64,000 nt of DNA from Saccharum officinarum (Eukaryota; Streptophyta; Magnoliopsida; Poales; Poaceae): contig CM036197.1 in assembly GCA_020631735.1 (NCBI GenBank), positions 40,595,880 through 40,659,879 on the forward strand, written 5' to 3'. Within the stretch, counting starts at the first letter, position 1; each line of letters begins with the position of its first letter. Both the position numbers and the translations under genes were made by a program. This document shows, piece by piece, positions 42,500 to 55,057 of the stretch. The notes below the pieces were generated by a model. The model did not search any database. It saw nothing but the letters and a program-made list of their open reading frames with translations, and was not told the origin of the DNA.

Positions 42500-45400
42500 T
42501 AGGTCAATTACAAAGCTAGAGGAAGGCATTGGATTATTGATAGTGGGTGCACTCAACACATGACCGGTACATCAAGAATGTTTGACTCAATCAATGACAA
42601 TGATAGTGGTGTTGAATCTATCACATTTGGCAATAATAAGAAAGGCAAGGTTATTGGCTTGGGCAAGATTGCAATATCAAATGACTTGAGTATCTCCAAT
42701 GTGTTGCTAGTTGAAAGCTTGGATTTTAATCTTCTATCCGTGGCACAAATATGTGATCTTGGTTACAAATGTATCTTTAGGGTTGATGATGTGGAAGTCA
42801 TTAATATGGATGGTTCAAATGTGGCATTCAAGGGCTTTAGATATGAGAATCTCTATCTAGTTGACTTCAATGCTAGAGAAACTTCCTTGATAACTTGCTT
42901 AATCTCCAAATCAAGCATGGGTTGGCTTTGGCATAGAAGGCTTGGTCATGTTGGCATGAAAAAATTGAAAAAGCTTACAACTCACAATCCTGTCAATGGT
43001 TTGAAAGATGTTGAATTTGAGAAGAATAAGCTTTGTAGTGCATGTCAAGCCGGGAAGCAAGTTGGAAGCTCACATCCAAAGAAGAGTACAATGAGCACAT
43101 GCAAAGCATTTGATTTGATGCACATGGATCTATTTGGCCCAACAACATACTCAAGCATAGATGGTAATAAGTATGGATTTTTCATAGTGGATGACTTCAC
43201 AAGATTCACATGGGTATTCTTTCTTAGTGACAAAAGTGAAGTGTTTGACACCTTCAAGACATTTCTCACTAGAGTTCACAATGAGTTTAAGATTAGAATC
43301 AAGAAAGTGAGAAGTGACAATGGAAGTGAGTTCAAGAATACAAGAATTGAAGAACTTTATGATCACTATGGCATTGGACATCAATTCTCGGCCAAGTACA
43401 CTCCACAGTCAAATGGCCTAGTTGAGAGAAAGAATAGAACATTGCTTGATATGGCTAGATCAATGCTTCATGAGTACAATGTGAGTCAATCATTTTGGGA
43501 TGAAGCAATCAATACCGCTTGCTACTACATCAATAGACTATATTGTCATCCATTGCTAGAGAAGACCCCATATGAGCTACTTCATAGAAGAAAGCCCAAT
43601 ATTTCTTACTTTAGAGTGTTTGGTTGCAAATGTTATATCTTGAAGAAGGGCACTAGATTAGGAAAGTTTGACAAGAGATGTGATGAGGGGTTCCTACTTG
43701 GTTATTCAACTATAAGCAAAGCTTATAGAGTTTGGAACAATTCAAGTGGCATTCTAGAAGAAGTCCATGATGTGCAATTTGATGAAACCAATGGGTCACA
43801 AGATGAAGAAGAGAATCTAGATAATATTGGTGGAACTCAATTGGTGGAAGCAATGAAGAACATGGACATTGGGGGCATTAGAGCAAAGCAAGTAATTGAT
43901 ATTCAAGATGATGATAAAGATCAAGTGCTCAATTCTCCATTCAAGCTAGCTAGTGACTCTCAAGTGCAAGATCATGGTGCTAGTTCATCTCATCAAGATA
44001 CATCAAGTGATCAACCAAGCTCAAGCAATCAAGTGCAAGTACTCCAACCACAACATGTTGCAAGAGATCACCCCATTGATAGTGTTATTGGTGATATTAG
44101 AAGTGGTGTGCAAACAAGATCAAGATTGGCTATGTTTTGTAAGCATGCATCATTTGTGTCAACCTTAGAACCAAAGAAAATAGAAGAAGCTTTGAGGGAT
44201 GCCGATTGGATTATGGCTATGCAAGAAGAACTTAACAATTTCACAAGAAATAATGTTTGGGAATTGGTAGAAAGGCCAAATGACTATAATGTGATTGGAA
44301 CCAAATGGGTGTTCAAAAACAAGCAAGATCAAGATGGCATTGTGGTAAGAAACAAAGCAAGACTAGTTGCTCAAGGTTACACTCAAGTAGAAGATCTTGA
44401 CTATGATGAGACATATACTCCCGTAGCAAGATTAGAGGCAATAAGGATTCTTTTGGCTTATGCTTGTGCACACAACATCAAATTATATCAAGTGGATGTC
44501 AAAAGTGCATTTCTCAATAGAATCATCAATGAGTTAGTCTTTGTTGAGCAACCTCCCGGATTTGAAGATGACAAGAAACCCAACCATGTATACAAGTTGA
44601 AGAAGGCTTTATATGGCTTAAAGCAAGCACCTAGAGCATGATATGAGAGACTAAGGGATTTCCTTCTCTCTAAGGGATTCAAGATGGGCAAGGTTGATAT
44701 AACTCTATTCACCAAGAAGATTGGGAATGATCTATTCATAGTGCAAATCTATGTTGATGACATCATCTTTGGATCAACCGATCAAGCTTATTGTGAAGAA
44801 TTTGGTGCCATAATGATCAAAGAGTTTGAAATATCTATGATTAGTGAACTTAGCTACTTCCTTGGTCTCCAAGTCAAACAATTGAAGAATGAGACATTTG
44901 TGAGTCAAGGGAAATACATAAGGGACATGTTGAAGAAGTTTGGAATGCAAGATGCAAAGCCAATTTCAACTCCAATGAGTACAAATGGCAATTTGGATAG
45001 TGATTTTGATGGCAAAATGGTGAATCAAAAGGAATATCGGTCTTTGATTGGAAGTCTACTTTATGTCACCGCATCAAGGCCGGATGTCATGTTTAGTGTT
45101 TGTATGTGTGCTAGATATCAAGCCTCACCTAGAGAGAGTCATCTCATGGCCACAAAGAGAATATTGAGGTACTTAAAGCAAACAAGAGATGTTGGACTAT
45201 GGTATCCCAAGGGGTCAAAGTTTGAATTGATTGGATATTCGGACTCCGACTATGGGGGTTGCAAGATCAATAGAAAGAGCACAAGTGGCACATATCAATT
45301 ACTTGGAAGATCACTTGTGTCATGGTCCTCAAAGAAACAAAATAGTGTGGCAATCTCTACCGCCGAAGCCGAATATGTGAGTGCGGGGAGTTGTTGTGCA

Positions 45401-45703
45401 CAATTGCTATGGATGAAATCAACTTTGAAGGATTATGACCTCAACTTCAAGAATGTGCTATTGCTATGTGATAATGAAAGTGCAATCAAGATGACATAAA
45501 ACCTGGTTCAACATGGAAGAACAAAGCATATTGACATAAGGCATCATTTCATTAGAGATCATCAACAAAAGGGAGATATTGCCATTGAAAGTGTTGGCAC
45601 CGATGATCAACTTGCCGATATTCTCACCAAGCCACTTGATGAAAAGAGGTTTTGCAAGCTAAGGAATGAGTTGAACATTCTTGATTTCTCAAACATGAGT
45701 TGA
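42500..45703 (+). pseudogene. pol of the plus-strand Copia element, with two nonsense codons
   Basis: A TAG at about 42500 precedes the protease motif DSGCTQHMTG (about 42540). Integrase motifs follow: HRRLGHVGMKKL, CSACQAGKQVG, HMDLFGPTTY, IVDDFTRFTWVFF, VRSDNGSEF and HQFSAKYTPQSNGLVERKNR. RT motifs: EELNNFTRNNVWELVERP, GTKWVFKNKQD, VKSAFLN, ALYGLKQAPRA and IYVDDIIFGSTD (catalytic YVDD intact). RNase [40 protein letters not shown] and [12 protein letters not shown] at 44639 replaces the Trp of the usual PRAWYE, and TAA at 45497 breaks RNase H. The natural end is TGA 45701-45703. Confidence 0.92.
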
Positions 45704-46799
45704 ATGCACCCCACCCACTTATTGACATGCCTCTCCTTCGACATTGCAAGGTAAAGTTGATTGACATGCCATTCATCCTATGCTAAGGACTTGCTAGAGC
45801 ATGTAGACATAATAAGTGGTATGCATGAGCATTCATGATAAATCAAATGAATTTGATGGATATATATTACCACTATTGCTTCTATGCTTGTTTTGATCTA
45901 GTGGTGGCATATGACATGTTTGTGAGCTTGCAAACCTAGTGTTGAATCTAGAAGATTTGCTATAAGTATTTAATTAAACATAGGCAAGATAACCCTTATC
46001 ATGAGGTGTGAAGAAGCTTGCCTTTGGTTCAAATCGAATTAAATATTCTTGGCAAGTGTTCTAGGTTGAACCAAATTTGATAAATTCTAACCTACTCCAT
46101 CAAACATTGTTTTCTCTCCACAATTTGATATTATTTTTGGGTAAGTTATTGACAAAGGGGGAGAGAAAAAGATGATTCAACATGATAAAGGGGTAAATAA
46201 AATTTTGACGCACACAAGTAGGGGGAGCAAGCTCATAAACAAAGTTGTTGCATTTGTTTGTGCATTCTCATATGACTTGTTCATTGCACATGCATTTAAA
46301 TTCAATATACATGATTGTGTGGTGCAATGCTAGTATAGAACTTGAATAATGAAATGATCTACTAGCATGCATAGGAATAGTTTACATGTGGTATCTAGAC
46401 TTGCCTTAAACTTTACAAGTGGTCCAAGAACTATTACTATAATGTTGATCTCACGGGGTTCTTGAGTTGTGATGGATGTCTAGTTACTTCATGATGCTAA
46501 GGATGGTGTAAAAGGCAACTCCGATTGGTATCACGCTTCAAAGGTCTATTTCTTATACCTTAGTATCATTTTGGTAGAATTACTCTCTCAACACTTCTAT
46601 CAATGTATATGTGCAAAGCTTTTAATCTAAACTCTATACACATATGTAGGGAGAGCTAATGCTACCAAAACCGAGTTTGAGATAATTGTCCAAACTTTAC
46701 TTATGAGCAAAATGATTAGACAAGTATGACAAGTTCAAAACTTTTATTATCAAAATCATCTTTATGAGGGTTGTCATCAATTACCAAAAATGGGGAGAT
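45704..46799 (+). other. Long 3' non-coding region with repeated purine tracts
   Basis: About 1.1 kb between pol and the 3' LTR without an env-like frame. Purine-rich tracts occur at about 46156 (aaagggggagagaaaaag), about 46210 (gtagggggagcaagc), about 46648 (gtagggagag) and at the end (aaaaatggggagat). The last is the functional-position polypurine tract. SIRE-type elements are known for such extra tracts. Confidence 0.65.
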
Positions 46800-49016
46800 T
46801 GAAAGTCCCTAGTTTGGTTTTGGCTAATTGATGAAACCTAGGACTAACCTTTGTATTTAAGTGGATGATTTAGATAAAGGTGGTCATTGATTATGAGACA
46901 AGATATTGACTCATGTGACCAAGATGATGAAGACCAAGATGATGCTTGGCTCGATGGACCGGTTGTGAAGGTGAAGGGCAAGTCGAGGCTTTGAAGCGAA
47001 GGACCATGCGATGGTGAAGCTTGAGCAAGACTTGGCGCCGACGGACCGATGCAACGGTGAAGAGCAAGTGAAGTCAAGGTCGATGGATCGAGACGGTCAT
47101 GTGATGATATGAAGTGGATCATATCTTTTGGAAAAACAAAATGGGCTCAAGGCAAAGGTATAACCATAGGGCCATTTTGTTTTGCACTCAAGACACCGTA
47201 GAGGGTGTGAGTGGTTTAGGATTGATAGCCGAACTATTAAGAGGGGAAGTCTTATCGGTTATTCGATGCACGGGTGCCACTAGGTGAATTCATGAAGTGC
47301 ATTGCATGTAGGGCCTAGTGAGCTAACTGGAAAACCTTCGAAAACGATTATGAAAATGCTAACACACGTGCACAAGGTGGTGATCACTTGTTGGTGTTGG
47401 CATATTTACGAAGGTGTTGGAGTTTAGGTAGTAGAAAGGGTTTGGGTCTCTCTCTTCCTCCCGCCGAGCTTGCGAGCGTGGGATTCAGGCGTTTTCGAGG
47501 AGTTGAAATGCCTATTTTCCACTACGCTGGAAGTCAGAAAAGAAACAGAGGCGAACGGAGGTCACAGAGGTGACCGGACGCTGCACCGGACGCGGTCACG
47601 GTATGACCGAACGCGTCCGGTCAGTACAATGCAGCAGTCAGGCGTGCGGGTGCTAGGGTTTGCAACCGGCGCGTCCGGTCACTCGCGGGACCGGCGCGTC
47701 TGGTCAGGTGTCCAGAGGGAACTGAGGTTCGCAAGGACGATCGGACGCGAGGCGCGTCCGGTCACACACGATCGGACGCATCCGGTCATCAAGGGAGCTT
47801 ACTGGACTCTAACCAGACGCTAGCACTGTCGCGTCCGGTCGTTGTCTGAAGCGCGTCCGGTCGTTGCTTCGCGGGCGCGCGGTACTGAGCAATCGGCGCG
47901 TCCGGTCATTTGAGCGGCGCGTCCAGTCATTTGACAGGCGCGTCCGGTCGTTGGTTTGACCATTGGGGCTCAGTGACCGTTGGAGGATCGGACGTGGTTG
48001 AGCGCGTCCGGTCAGTTATGACCGGCGCGTCCGGTCATCCCGAAAAGACCCAGTGAAGGGGTATAACGGCTCTATTCGGATGGGATGCTTATAAATACTT
48101 GTTGGCCGGCCCTTGGGGACATCTCTCGTGATTTCTAACATTCTTGTGCATCCTTTGAGCTAGAGCTTCTCCTCCCACTCATCTCTCTTGCTTGATTGCA
48201 AATCAAAAGTGAGATTAAGTGATCCTAAAGTGCATTGCATAGCTTGAGGGCATCTAGTGGCACTTGTGGGTGGTTTAGCCGGTGGATTTCTTGTTACTCT
48301 TGGAGAGTACCGCTCTTACCTGGCTTGGAGATTGTTGGAGGGTTGGCAAGAGAAGGAGATTGTTCTTGGCCACCTCCGGTTGATTGTAAGAGGTTCTTGT
48401 GCTTTCCTCGGCGGAGCGCCAAAAGCAACTCTAGTGGATTGCGCGTGTCATTGAGTTACCTCACTTGAGAGTGGTGTCTTGTGGTGCCTTGCGGGGCGTG
48501 CCTTGAGGGGCAAGTGACTTGAGGGTCACATCGAGGAACCATCTAAGTGTTGGTCGACACAACCGGTGACGTAGCTTGTCGGTGCACAAGTGAACACCGG
48601 GTGAACAAAAATATTATGTCACTTGTCTCCCGGTGGTTGGTCTTCATATTGTGTTGTTGTTAATATTGATTGATTGTATATCATCTTGGTGATTGGCAAC
48701 ATCTTCACTCCACCGTCGGTATAAGATTCACCTTCCTCTCTCTCGCATTTCCTCTTGCTAGTTATCTTGTGTTGCTCTAGTAGTAGCTTTGCTAGTAGTG
48801 TTGTTAGCTTGCTCACTAGTGTAAGTTTAGTGACATAGCCCTTGTGTGAACTAGAGATCATAATCTACTAGACTTGTGGATAGGAGGCTTGCATCACAAC
48901 CATAGGCTAAGCAAAACTCGTTTTACGCCGTTTGTTATTCTAACAAGTTTGCTTAGTGTTTATTGTAGAATTTTTATAGGCTATTCACCCCCCCTCTAGC
49001 CATCTAGGACCTTACA
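46800..49016 (+). repeat. 3' LTR of the plus-strand Copia element
   Basis: 2217 bp, tgaaagtcc...cttaca, TATAAAT at 48090-48096. One repeat unit of about 22 bp (between gcgcgtccggtcgttg and gtttgacc) is missing relative to the 5' LTR, at about 47953. Confidence 0.95.
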
Positions 49017-49227
49017 AAGTTCCGATAGACCAAAAACTAGCGATAAACAGCCCTAGAAGTGGTGAACAATATGATATACTCAAACCAACTCAAATATGTC
49101 CAGATTTCATGAAATCAGTACATAACTATGGACACATTAGAGCTGTGAAAAATAGGTTTTGAAAGTTTCACATAACTTTTCACAAGTATTTTATTCAATT
49201 CTAAATCATACAAGTATGCACAAGATG

Positions 49228-52200
49228 TCAAGCCACGTTACGAGAATCAATGATATTTAGCTCACGCCTCAAAGCACAAAATCTTGACTCATCTAGAGAC
49301 TTTGTGAAGATATCGGCTAACTGAAATTCGGTTCTCACATGTTGCACATCGATATCTCCTTTGGCTTGGTGGTCTCTCAAGAAGTGATGGCGAATGTCTA
49401 TGTGCTTTGTTCTTGAGTGGTTTACAAGATTGTCAGCTAGCTTGATTGCTCCCTCATTGTCACATAAGAGAGGAATCTTACTTTGCTCACAACCAAAGTC
49501 TCTCAAGGTTTGCTTCATCCAAAGCAGTTGGGCACAACAAGCACCGGCTGCCACATACTCGGCCTCAGCGGTGGATAAGGCAATAGAGTTTTGCTTCTTA
49601 GAACTCCATGACACCAAAGACCTACCAAGAAATTGGCATGTCCCGGATGTACTCTTTCGCTCTACCCTGCATCCGGCATAATCCGAATCGGAATAGCCAA
49701 GTAGAGTGAAAGTGGAGCCCTTAGGATACCATAAGCCAAAATTAGGAGTGAGCACAAGATACCAAAAAATTCTCTTAACGGCCATGAGATGACATTCTTT
49801 CGGATTGGCTTGAAATCTTGCACACATGCACACGCTAAGCATAATATCGGGCCTAGATGCACAAAGGTAAAGCAAGGATCTAATCATGGAGCGATATACC
49901 TTTTGATCTACGGCCTTACCGTCTCCATCAAGGTCAAGATGTCCGGTTGTAGGCATTGGGGTCTTAATGGGCTTGACCTTGTCCATGTCAAGCTTCTTTA
50001 GCATGTCGGTGGTGTACTTGGTTTGACTTATGAACGTGCCATCCTTGAGTTGCTTGATTTGAAATCCAAGAAAGTAAGTCAACTCCCCCATCATGGACAT
50101 CTCAAACCTTTTTTGTCATGATCCTATTAAATTGCTCACAAAAAGCCATATTAGTACTACTAAATATAATGCCATCGACATATATTTGGCAAATAAAGAT
50201 ATCATTATTGACTTTGCGAGTAAATAAAGTAGGATCGACCTTTCCAATCTCAAACCCTTGTTTAAGTAGGAAGTCCTTGAGACAATCATACCAAGCTCTA
50301 GGGTCTTGCTTAAGCCCATAGAGCGCTTTGTCAAGCTTGTAGATGTGGTCGGGATGATGTGGATCTTCAAAACCCGGTGGTTGCTCCACATACACAGTTT
50401 CAGAGAGGGGGCCATTGAGGAATGCACTTTTCACGTCCATTTGAAATAACTTGAAATCATGGTGAGCAGCAAAGGCAAGTAATATGCGTATAGATTTAAG
50501 CCTAGCTACAGATGCATAGGTCTCCCCAAAATCAAAACCTTCGATTTGAGTGAAACCTTTGGCTACCAACTGTGCCTTATTCCTTGTGACCACGCCATAC
50601 TCATCTTATTTGTTGCGGAAGATCCACTTGGTACCTATCACATTTTGCTTGGGCCTTTCCACCAAGGACCAGACTTTATTCCTAGTGAAGTTGTTCAACT
50701 CCTCTTGCATAGCCATCACCCAATCTGGGTCCTTCAAAGCATCCTCCACCATTTCTAGCAATTTGGAAGAGACAAAAGAATAATGCTCACAAAAAGCTAC
50801 TAAACGAGAGCGTGTTGTTACCCCTCATTGTATGTCTCCCAATATGCTATCAATGGGATAGTCCCGTTGAATGGATTGATGAACTCTTGGGGTGAGGGAT
50901 GGTTGTTCTTGTTTGGATTGGACCAACATCTTCATCTTCATTATCTTGATTGATTGGAGGATCAAGATCTTGATTGTCTTGATCATCACCTTGGTTGTCT
51001 CCTTGAGCTTATGGTGGATCTTGACTAGCTTGTTCTCTTGAGTCATGACCCCTTCTTGAGATAGAAGCATCACCATGGGCATTGGTTGACCCATGATGCA
51101 TGTTTGGATCATGAGGAATTTGCACATGCACATCATCATCTTCATCTTCAACGGGTTTCACTTCACCGGTGGCAAGCTTCTTGATCACTTGATGAGATGG
51201 TTCTTCTTTACCTAAAATTTCAGCATTGACTTGCTCCTTTTAAGAGCCGTCACTTTCATCAAAAGTCACGTCTACCGCTATTTCAATTTGGCCAGTGGCC
51301 TCATTGAAAACATGGTAGCCATGTTCGTTAGTAGCATAACCAAGTAAGAACCCCTCATTAACCTTTGGTGCAAACTTAGAGCTTTTAGATTTCTTATTAA
51401 GTATGAAACACTTACATCCAAAAACTCTAAAGTAATTCACCTTAGGCTTTTTACCGGTTAGAAGCTCGTAGGCGGTCTTGTTCCTTATCTTGTGGAGGTA
51501 CAAGCGGTTGATGGCATGACATGCTGTGTTGACCGCTTCCACCCAATAATCTTTCTTCGAAATCTTATACTCATCCAACATTGCTCTTGCGGCTTCAATG
51601 AGCGTTCGGTTCTTCCTCTCCACAACACCATTTTGTTGTGGAGTGTATGGAACCAAAAACTCATGCTTGATGCCTTCTTCATTAAGGAATGTTTCAATGT
51701 GGTGTTCCTAAACTCCGTCCCGTTGTCACTTCTCACTTTCTTGATCTTCACTTCAAACTCATTTTGAGCTCTCCTTGCAAATTTCTTGAAGATCCCTTGG
51801 GTTTCGCTTTTATCTTTCAAAAAGAACACCCAAGTGAAGCGAGAAAAATCATCAACAATTATAAAACCATATTTGTTACCTCTAATGCTTATATAAGCAT
51901 TGGGTCCGAATAGATCCATGTGAAGTAACTCAAGTGGCCTTATTGTAGTGATGATGTTCTTAGCGAGATGCTTGGCTCCAACTTGCTTACCCGCTTGACA
52001 TGCACTGTAAATTCTATCTTTCTCAAAAGAAACATTTGTTAGTCTAAGGATGTGTTCACCTCTTTGAAGGTTGGCCAAGTTCCTCATGCCAACATGCACT
52101 AGTCAGCGATGCCATAACCAGCCCATGCTAGATTTTGCCACTAAACAAGTCTTAGACCCCACTCTATTAGATGAGAAATCAACTAGGTAGAGCTTGCCCT

Positions 52201-52510
52201 TTAATTGACCCATAAAAACAATAGAGGAATCCGATCTTCTAGAGACTTCCACACCCTTATCCGTAAAGAGACAATTGTAACCCTTCTCACAAAGTTGTAA
52301 GACGGACAACAAATTGTATCCCAACGAATCCACAAGTAATACATTGGAAATAGAATTATCATTTGAGATATCAATTTTACCCAAACCAAGGATATCTCCT
52401 TTACTATTATCACCAAAGACAATCCTTTCACATGCAACTTGATTTGGTTGAAAGGAGGTGAACATGTTCTTCTCTCCGGTCATATGATTGGTGCATCCAC
52501 TATCAAGCAC
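49228..52510 (-). pseudogene. pol of the minus-strand Copia element
   Basis: From 52510 downward: protease DSGCTNHMTG; integrase zinc-finger and core motifs (SACQAGKQVG, HMDLFGP, IIVDDFSRFTW, VRSDNGTEF); RT (VKSAFLNGPLSETVYVEQPP, ALYGLKQDPRAWYD, IYVDGIIFSSTN); and RNase H ([45 protein letters not shown]). The RT box is YVDG instead of YVDD, removing a catalytic Asp. Stops and frameshifts occur at about 52100, 51660, 51240, 50590 and 50100. The last stop is at 49228-49230. Confidence 0.9.
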
Positions 52511-52550
52511 CCATTTTGGTCCACCGGAGGAATATTCCTACAAAACAAGA

Positions 52551-54992
52551 TTAAGCTTTTGGTTTAGGTCCCGAGATGGAACCTAGGGGGTTAGAAACAT
52601 AAGACTTGGGCACCCAAACACTCCTCAAGATTTGTCTCTTCTTGAGGGCGTCCACATACTTTACAATAATCTTGTCATTCTTGTCCCAACAACACATGTA
52701 ATCACAAATGTGATTGCGTGAAATAGGCACTTGTTGCTTGGACACCTCCACTTGCTTCTTCTTGTTGTTCTTGTTGTTGACAAGTGGAGTTGTAGGTGTA
52801 GCAACATTGTTCACCTTGTTGATAAGGTCAACAAGCGACACACTCTTGTTGAACTTCACACAAGCCACCCCATTAATTATTTTTCTTCCATTGGCTTTGC
52901 CATCATACCTATTGTAACAAATGTCATCCTTAATCATGGGGTGCCTTGATGCCTTGAACACATTTGCCGGTTGCTTATCCTTGCACTTGCAACCATTCTT
53001 GACAATTGTGTTCAACCTTTGGATCTCCTTATCCTTCTTGGCTAGCTCATCAAGGTTAGTAGCACAAGCATGTATATCAATATTAGAGCATCTTTCATAA
53101 CCTTTACTAGTTGTAGCTTTGGCATCCTTGGAAACGGTAGAAGTGCTAGTCCAAAGTTTGTCATAGTTTAGTTCAAGCTCATGATATTTATTTGTCAAGC
53201 TTGTAAGGCTTTCTTGAGCCAAACTATGATCATTCTTTAGACTTGCCAAAGAGTCATTGAGTGAAGAATGTTCCTTAGCCAAGCGCTCATTAGCATCCTT
53301 GGCTAAAGACAATTCTACACTCAACTTCTCAACCTTCTCCTTCTCCATGGAGAGACAAGCCTCAAGTCCTTAGGTTTTCTCCCTTTTCTCTAGGAGCAAT
53401 TCCCCTTACGACTCAATGCATGACTCAAGCTTATCTTTGGCATATATTAGCTTCAAGATTTTAGTTGCAGCAGCGTTACCATATCTTTTGATAAGATTAT
53501 AAGCATAGTTTTCACCATTTTTATCATCACTATCACATTCACTAGTGGTATGTGTAGGAGGATCAAGTTGTACCTTATCTCCTAATGCCATAAGGCAAGT
53601 AGGAGCATCATAGTCGTCGTCAGAGAGGTTGGCAAAGAGTCTAGGTGATGAAGAAGTGTTGGTGAAGAGAGATGTTGATGAAGCATTGTCGGTGAAGACC
53701 TTTGTTGAGGAAGAAGTTTCTTGTATAGCAATTGCGGCCACACTCTTCTTCTCATTGTCATTGTCATCATCACTATCACTATCTGATTGCCATTCTTGAC
53801 CTAGATGTGCTTCACCTCTCTTCTTGTCCTTGTATTTCTTGTCATCTTGCTTGTTATATCTTGACTTCTTCACCTTGTTAGGACAATCGGCCGCAAGATG
53901 GCCAATGTCACCACACTCATAGCAAAACCTCTTCTTGTATGGCTTGTTCCCTCCATATCTCATCATCTTTTCTTTCTTCATTCTCAAATACTTCTTATAA
54001 TTTCCCACTAGCAAAACTTGCTTTTCGTCAAGGTCATCATCATCATTGTTATGCCTATGCTCACAACACCCTTTGTTGCAATGACTTGACTCACTTCCAT
54101 GTGATGCCGTGAGGGCAATGCTCTTCTTTATCACACTTGCTTCCTTGGCTTCATCATCAAGTACCTCATGATGCATCAACTTGGCGAGCATATCTTATGG
54201 TGTCATTGTGGTATAGTTGTCTCTCTCCATTATGACCGAAGTAAGCATGTTGTTCTTTTGTCTATACACTCTACATATCTTCCTTGCGGCAGAGTTGTCA
54301 TCCCATCTTGTTTCCCCAAGTGCTCTAATTTTGTTGATCAAAATCATGAACCTATCAAACATTGTTTGAGTAGTTTCTCCTTTAATCATGGTAAAGTTCT
54401 CAATCTTTCCTTGCAAGAGCTCAATGTTTCCAATTCTTACACTCTTGTCTCCTTCAAATGATACCTTCAAAGTATCCCAAATTTGCTTTGCATTGACTAT
54501 TCCATTAACCTTGTTGTTGTCTTCTGGAGTGAGGCATTGCAAAATCAAGGTAGCCGCCGTTGCATTGAGATGAAAGTCTCTCTCATCTTCGGGTGACCAC
54601 TCACTAGGATTTTGAGGTGGCGGATTGACTCCAACATCCACTACTTTCCAACATCTTGCGGCTATAAGATGCAAATTCATCCTATGAGCCTAATCGGTGT
54701 ACCTTATACCATCAAATGAAGGTGGCTTTTCAGGATTGATCATGGGCAAGGTAGGATTGTTGTTCTTGCTTGATCCACCATAATCAAAATTGGCTCTATT
54801 GTAACTCTTCGGTGTCTTGCTTGCATCACCACCATCACTTGATGATTCTTGACTTTTCTTGTCTAGAAGTTGTTGCATCTTGTCTACTTGCTCTTGCATC
54901 TTGGTCATTTGCTCTTATTGTTGCAGCTGCAGGGATGCGGTGATTTGAGCTACGATTTGATCAACAATTTGCTTTTGTGCTTCTGGATCCAT
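52551..54992 (-). pseudogene. gag of the minus-strand Copia element
   Basis: Starts at ATG 54992 (MDPEAQKQIVDQIV), followed by a stop at about 54915, a coiled-coil-like stretch (MTKMQEQVDKMQQLLDKK), a UBN2-type capsid region (54680-54195) and a CCHC zinc knuckle CYECGDIGHLAADCP at about 53928-53884. Lys- and Asp-rich segments and a second coiled coil (53348-52551) follow. Stops at 54915, 54690, 54195, 53406 and about 53370 break it. Confidence 0.85.
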
Positions 54993-55057
54993 CTTGGCCA
55001 ATGTTACTCCTCACACGGTGAAGCGTTTATCCGAGAGACCAAGGCTCAGATACCAAT

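Larger units (their letters stand above)
38132..49016 (+). mobile_element. Copia SIRE/Maximus-like element, plus strand, TSD aagtt
   Basis: LTRs are 38132-40370 (2239 bp) and 46800-49016 (2217 bp), tgaaagtcc...cttaca. TSD aagtt lies at 38127-38131 and 49017-49021 inside the minus-strand element. PBS tggtatcggagc is at 40373-40384 and the polypurine tract aaaaatggggagat is at 46786-46799. Gag and pol are on plus. The two LTRs are nearly identical apart from point changes and one repeat-unit indel, so it is younger than its host element. Nonsense codons in pol make it non-functional. Confidence 0.96.

Noticed and set aside
45704..46799. env-like third gene of the SIRE-type element
   Set aside because: No open frame of meaningful length lies between pol and the 3' LTR.
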